From GCA-2686765 sp036012725 (GTDB lineage Bacteria; Pseudomonadota; Alphaproteobacteria; Rhodospirillales; 2-02-FULL-58-16): a stretch of DNA of 9,960 nucleotides. The stretch lies in NCBI GenBank assembly GCA_036012725.1, contig DASCPW010000042.1:1-9960 (forward strand), in the 5' to 3' direction. The translations under genes and the position numbers were made by a program. Below the pieces are notes generated by a model, which was not told the origin of the DNA, did not search any database, and saw only the letters and a list, made by a program, of their open reading frames with translations. Below are positions 8,280-9,960 of this stretch, in pieces; position 1 is the stretch's first letter, and the number at the start of each line of letters is the position of its first letter.

Positions 8280-8606
8280 TCAACCAATTGGTTGCATGGT
8301 TTCCTTAGTAATCCACTCTAGGTAATCTTCGTTGCCTCCCCCGAGATGGAGGGAAACCACGCAAGGGCAATCATAGCTATGCAGCTCTTTAACCTTCGCC
8401 GTTACCGCATCGAGCAAGTCGCGGCGCGTTTTGATGATCAGCACGGCCTCGCTGTCTTCTTGGAGAGCGCCCTGCCACCAATATATCGAGGTGACGGCGG
8501 ATAGCACGTTGGCGCAAGCGGCAAGCCGTGATTCGACGAGCTGGCGGGCGATGCCGACCGCTTCATCGCGAGAGCTCGTGGTCACGTAGATCATGCAAGC
8601 GCTCAT
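8280..8606 (-). CDS. cutA: Divalent cation tolerance protein CutA
   Basis: Small trimeric CutA1-family protein of 108 residues, the normal length. It was first linked to copper tolerance in E. coli, but its cellular role is still unclear. Family landmarks are all present: the YVTTSSRDEA first strand and helix, the LVESRLAACANV motif with its conserved Cys, SIYWWQG in the central strand, EAVLIIKTRRDLLDAV, the HSYDCPCVV segment (about 76-84) and a C-terminal YLEWITKET helix. The ATG at 8606 is used; a second in-frame ATG four codons later is possible, and neither has a strong Shine-Dalgarno sequence. The gene is convergent with the receiver remnant, with only four bases between the stops, and divergent from the 96-residue gene at 8683. 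Confidence 0.95.
   Translation of the reverse strand: MSACMIYVTTSSRDEAVGIARQLVESRLAACANVLSAVTSIYWWQGALQEDSEAVLIIKTRRDLLDAVTAKVKELHSYDCPCVVSLHLGGGNEDYLEWITKETMQPIG
8281..8294. repeat. 14-base perfect palindrome over the cutA 3' end
   Basis: CAACCAATTGGTTG is self-complementary and covers the last cutA codons at the convergent junction. There is no adjacent T-run, so evidence for a terminator is weak; it could simply follow from the codons for Gln-Pro-Ile-Gly. Confidence 0.4.
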
Positions 8607-8682
8607 GGCTGGTCTTTACCTTGGCCAGGGGGCAAAATTATCGTAGCATGGTGAAAATGGCTTGTCCTTCAGGAAAAAGAAG

Positions 8683-8973
8683 ATGACCAAGCTTGCGCAA
8701 AGGCCGGTTCTGGCACCCGTCCAGAGCCAGAAAAACGCGGCGAGGCCAACGCCATCGCAACGGCACTGGCTCAAGCGGGGGCTTAGCCAAGCGGGCGGCA
8801 AGCTGCCTCTGTTCGACGAAACGGGGCGCCGCGTGAACGAGCGCACGGTGAGATGCTGCATCGAAAACGGCTGGTCCGAGCCTTGGTTCGCCAACCCGAT
8901 CAAGCCGAACTGGCTGGTCTGCAAGCTAACCGAGGCTGGTCGCTCGGTAGCGAAGCCGGATGGCGGAGGATAG
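8683..8973 (+). CDS. Small conserved-looking protein, winged-helix-like C-terminal half
   Basis: A 96-residue protein of unknown function. The first 25 residues are basic and low in complexity, probably disordered. The rest (about 27-87) reads like a compact domain: an RHWLKRGL helix, KLPLFDETGRRV, a helix with ERTVRCCIENGWSEPW, FANPIKPNWLVCKLTEAGR. The end pattern, a turn plus WLVCKLTEAGR, resembles the wing and final 'LT..G' of winged-helix proteins, so DNA binding is a possibility, not a finding. Similar domains occur in uncharacterised Rhodospirillales proteins as far as I recall. ATG at 8683 was chosen because AGGA lies 8 bases upstream; a TTG at 8662 would add seven residues. The next ORF starts 4 bases after its stop, suggesting a two-gene unit divergent from cutA. 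Confidence 0.65.
   Translation: MTKLAQRPVLAPVQSQKNAARPTPSQRHWLKRGLSQAGGKLPLFDETGRRVNERTVRCCIENGWSEPWFANPIKPNWLVCKLTEAGRSVAKPDGGG
8965..8969 (+). promoter_or_regulatory. Strong Shine-Dalgarno sequence for the poly-G-interrupted ORF
   Basis: GGAGG sits 8 bases before the ATG at 8978 and inside the last codons of the 96-residue gene. It is the best ribosome binding site in this part of the window, and it is what identifies 8978 as a real translation start despite the short open frame that follows it. Confidence 0.65.
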
Positions 8974-8977
8974 GAGA

Positions 8978-9419
8978 ATGCGGCCTGAATTGTGGAGTAA
9001 AACAACGGCTTCGCGGGGGGGGGAGCGACTTTAGCAAACGGGAGAAAGCGGAGCGCCGAGAGGCCTCTGATAAGATCCTCGAAGCATATTATGTAGGAGA
9101 CCCAAATGACCAGGCAGCCATCGACGCATTTGACGACAGCGTTGAGAGAGCCAAGCAACTACTTGGCAAATCGTCCGAAAAGCTGGAGAGCACGACTTCG
9201 CGCCTCTGGGCATACGGTAAAGGCGAAAACGCCACGCACGGGTACGGGGAAATTCAGCGCGACTTTCGTGCCCCAACCCAAGACCAAGAAGTAGCGACCG
9301 CCCAGCGTGTCGCCTCCCGTCTTGCTGCACGGGAAGTGGAAGGCACCCCCACTCGGTTGCTAGTTTGTCTCCACAGTTTCACCCTGACATTCCTACCGAC
9401 GAAGCTGGTCTTTGGATGA
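8978..9419 (+). pseudogene. Hypothetical ORF interrupted by a G9 tract (frameshifted or slippage-controlled)
   Basis: Translation from the ATG at 8978 gives MRPELWSKTTASRGG, then runs through nine G (9015-9023) and stops at 9032-9034 after 18 residues. With eight G the same start would enter the frame SDFSKREKAERREASDK and continue to the TGA at 9417-9419, giving 146 residues. That downstream frame looks coding: acidic/basic amphipathic helices (AAIDAFDDSVERAKQLLGKS, then SEKLES), a WAYGKGENATHGYGEI stretch and ordinary codon use. The last 25 residues (RLLVCLHSFTLTF...) look less protein-like and the true end may be earlier. I recognise no family. It follows the 96-residue gene by 4 bases. 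Possible explanations are a sequencing or assembly error in the homopolymer, a recent inactivating mutation, or phase variation by slippage. Confidence 0.5.
9015..9023 (+). repeat. Poly-G homopolymer, 9 bases
   Basis: Nine consecutive G after TCGC, located 37 bases into the ORF starting at 8978. Its length sets the reading frame downstream. Long G tracts near gene starts are typical slippage sites in phase-variable bacteria and are also common error sites in sequencing. Confidence 0.9.
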
Positions 9420-9440
9420 CCAATGGAATGCGTATAATTG

Positions 9441-9468
9441 ATATGATAACAGGATGTGTTTATCATAT
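9441..9468. repeat. AT-rich inverted repeat 1
   Basis: ATATGATAACA (9441-9451) faces TGTTTATCATAT (9457-9468) around a 5-base loop GGATG. The arms match over 11 bases with one unpaired base. It could be a regulator operator or a hairpin; there is no T-run of terminator type. Confidence 0.75.
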
Positions 9469-9469
9469 A

Positions 9470-9506
9470 ATAAAATTAATAGATTGTACAAATGACTTAA
9501 TTTTAT
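9470..9506. repeat. AT-rich inverted repeat 2 with inner palindrome
   Basis: ATAAAATTAA (9470-9479) is the exact reverse complement of TTAATTTTAT (9497-9506), 10 bases per arm. The 17-base interior contains the 8-base palindrome TTGTACAA (9484-9491). It starts two bases after inverted repeat 1, so the two symmetric elements form one compact block. Confidence 0.75.
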
Positions 9507-9515
9507 CCCAAAATT

Positions 9516-9534
9516 GCCTGCAAGTTCGGCAGGC
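9516..9534 (+). repeat. Short GC hairpin before the structured segment
   Basis: GCCTGC (9516-9521) pairs exactly with GCAGGC (9529-9534) around a 7-base loop. It ends 13 bases before the GTGCG that may be a group II intron 5' end. Some bacterial group II introns insert just after hairpins, which would fit, but no T-run is present to make this a terminator. Confidence 0.5.
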
Positions 9535-9547
9535 CGTCAGACCGGGC

Positions 9548-9770
9548 GTGCGGCCGTGCCAAGTTCAGTCGGTAGATGATTGGGAAAATGGCGGCTATAT
9601 ACATCAACTCCGATACCAGCATTGAGGGATGGTCACACACGGGGTTGAATACCTAGCCGACCATGCTAGTTAAGCGCCGCGCTTCCCTGTTAACCGATAC
9701 CGAGGAAACGGACACTGTATGAGGGGATAGTGGACGGTATCGAAGTGTTAAGGCCCCGATAGCACGCGCT
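9548..9770 (+). ncRNA. Structured RNA segment, possibly a truncated group II intron domain I
   Basis: The segment begins GTGCG, the usual 5' end of group II introns. Stems that can be read directly: 9553-9561 with 9589-9595 (two-base bulge), enclosing 9564-9570 with 9578-9584; ATGGTC 9629-9634 with GACCAT 9659-9664; TTAAC 9690-9694 with GTTAA 9747-9751, continuing after a 4-base bulge into CGATACCG 9695-9702 with CGGTATCG 9735-9742, enclosing CACTGT 9713-9718 with ATAGTG 9727-9732. The inner region GAGGAAACGGACACTG then TATGAGG recalls the conserved part of group II intron domain I, from memory. No maturase gene or domain V is present before the next gene starts at 9832, so it would be a 5' fragment. 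A structured 5' leader of the nirS-like gene is the alternative. Confidence 0.4.
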
Positions 9771-9785
9771 TGGCGTCGGATGATC

Positions 9786-9799
9786 GAACCTCTGGGTTC
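9786..9799 (+). repeat. Small hairpin upstream of the nirS-like gene
   Basis: GAACC (9786-9790) pairs with GGTTC (9795-9799) around the loop TCTG. It lies 32 bases before the start codon at 9832. With only five pairs it may be fortuitous. Confidence 0.3.
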
Positions 9800-9831
9800 A
9801 CTTGATGTTTGACGGATTGGAGAAAAACGGA

Positions 9832-9960
9832 ATGCTCAGGTCAAAGATTCTCGCGTCATTGTTTGGCGCAACATTCTTTACGGTGGCGATCATGTCGGTG
9901 AATGACGCCAACGCTGCCTTGACGACAGAACAGTTCAAAAGAGCGAAAGCTGTCTACTTC
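9832..9960 (+). CDS. nirS: Exported c-type cytochrome N-terminus, probably cytochrome cd1 nitrite reductase NirS (partial)
   Basis: The first 43 codons of a gene that continues past the window. The protein starts with a Sec-type signal peptide: a basic start (MLRSK), a hydrophobic core to about residue 22 and an Ala-Asn-Ala cleavage site at 26-28, so the mature protein is periplasmic. The mature start ALTTEQFKRAKAVYF matches the opening helix of the haem c domain in NirS, where it is followed by a CxxCH haem site. That site lies just beyond the window, so the haem assignment is an expectation. NirS reduces nitrite to nitric oxide in denitrification. The related NirN/NirF-type proteins or another monohaem cytochrome are alternatives. 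GGAG lies 9 bases before the ATG. The upstream DNA holds the structured segment and AT-rich inverted repeats. Confidence 0.55.
   Translation, partial: MLRSKILASLFGATFFTVAIMSVNDANAALTTEQFKRAKAVYF

Larger units (their letters stand above)
9420..9831. other. 412-base stretch without a credible gene
   Basis: No frame here gives a believable protein. The first 90 bases are sharply AT-rich (two TATAAT hexamers at 9433 and 9466, no well-placed -35) and contain inverted repeats. From about 9511 the base composition returns to GC-rich and the sequence folds into a series of stem-loops. The last 60 bases lead into the nirS-like gene. I saw no full FNR/DNR-type box: TTGAT at 9802-9806 lacks the matching second half. 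Confidence 0.6.

Noticed and set aside
8276..8300. Bidirectional terminator at the convergent junction with cutA
   Set aside because: The palindrome is weak as a stem and lacks a T-run on either side.
8616..9158. A 180-codon minus-strand ORF
   Set aside because: Antisense to the 96-residue gene and the following ORF; hydrophobic and Pro/Ser-rich composition without recognisable motifs.
9106..9294. A 62-codon plus-strand ORF with a good AGGAG 7 bases before its ATG
   Set aside because: Its Thr/Arg/Pro-rich translation looks out of frame, and it overlaps the better-supported frame of the poly-G-interrupted ORF. The Shine-Dalgarno match keeps it from being excluded entirely.
9433..9471. Two exact TATAAT hexamers as -10 promoter elements
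   Set aside because: No suitable -35 at 16-18 bases from either, and the region is so AT-rich that such hexamers are expected by chance.
9802..9815. Possible FNR/DNR box (TTGAT) upstream of the nirS-like gene
   Set aside because: Only one half-site matches; the second half reads GACGG instead of ATCAA or GTCAA.
1..9960. CRISPR array, tRNA or rRNA genes
   Set aside because: No regularly spaced direct repeats and no tRNA cloverleaf or rRNA-like sequence were seen.

Overview
The window looks like part of an alphaproteobacterial chromosome, most likely from the Rhodospirillales/Rhodospirillaceae. Three things point there: the clustered order dusB(nifR3)-ntrB-ntrC-ntrY on one strand, a fused ispDF gene, and fairly GC-rich codon use. 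This assignment is inferred from gene content; no species-level marker was recognised.

Left part (1-5607, minus strand): a nitrogen-regulation operon read right to left. dusB (tRNA dihydrouridine synthase) comes first, then ntrB (cytosolic sensor kinase), ntrC (sigma54-dependent activator) and ntrY (membrane sensor kinase, cut by the window edge). The genes are joined by 1-4 base start/stop overlaps (GTGA, TAATG, ATGA), so they are almost certainly cotranscribed and translationally coupled. NtrB phosphorylates NtrC according to nitrogen status. NtrY normally works with NtrX, whose gene would lie just beyond position 1.

Middle part (5683-8606): a CcsA/HemX-like cytochrome c assembly membrane protein (minus) sits upstream of dusB and is divergent from ispDF (plus), a bifunctional enzyme of the MEP isoprenoid pathway. 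ispDF is followed by a short, degenerate receiver-domain gene. It has Glu where the phosphorylated Asp is expected and ends early; its likely C-terminal remnant lies in another frame. cutA is convergent with it.

Right part (8607-9960): the housekeeping character ends here. A 96-residue protein is followed 4 bases later by a second ORF with a strong ribosome binding site. That second ORF is broken by a run of nine G and would read through as 146 residues if the run were eight. Next comes a 412-base gene-free stretch. It holds an AT-rich segment with two adjacent near-perfect inverted repeats, then a GC-richer segment that folds into several stem-loops and begins with GTGCG, possibly a truncated group II intron or another structured RNA. 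The window ends in the first 43 codons of an exported protein whose mature N-terminus resembles the cytochrome c domain of cytochrome cd1 nitrite reductase (NirS), so a denitrification locus probably begins here.

The main candidates for something undescribed are the poly-G-interrupted gene and the structured non-coding stretch ahead of the nirS-like gene.
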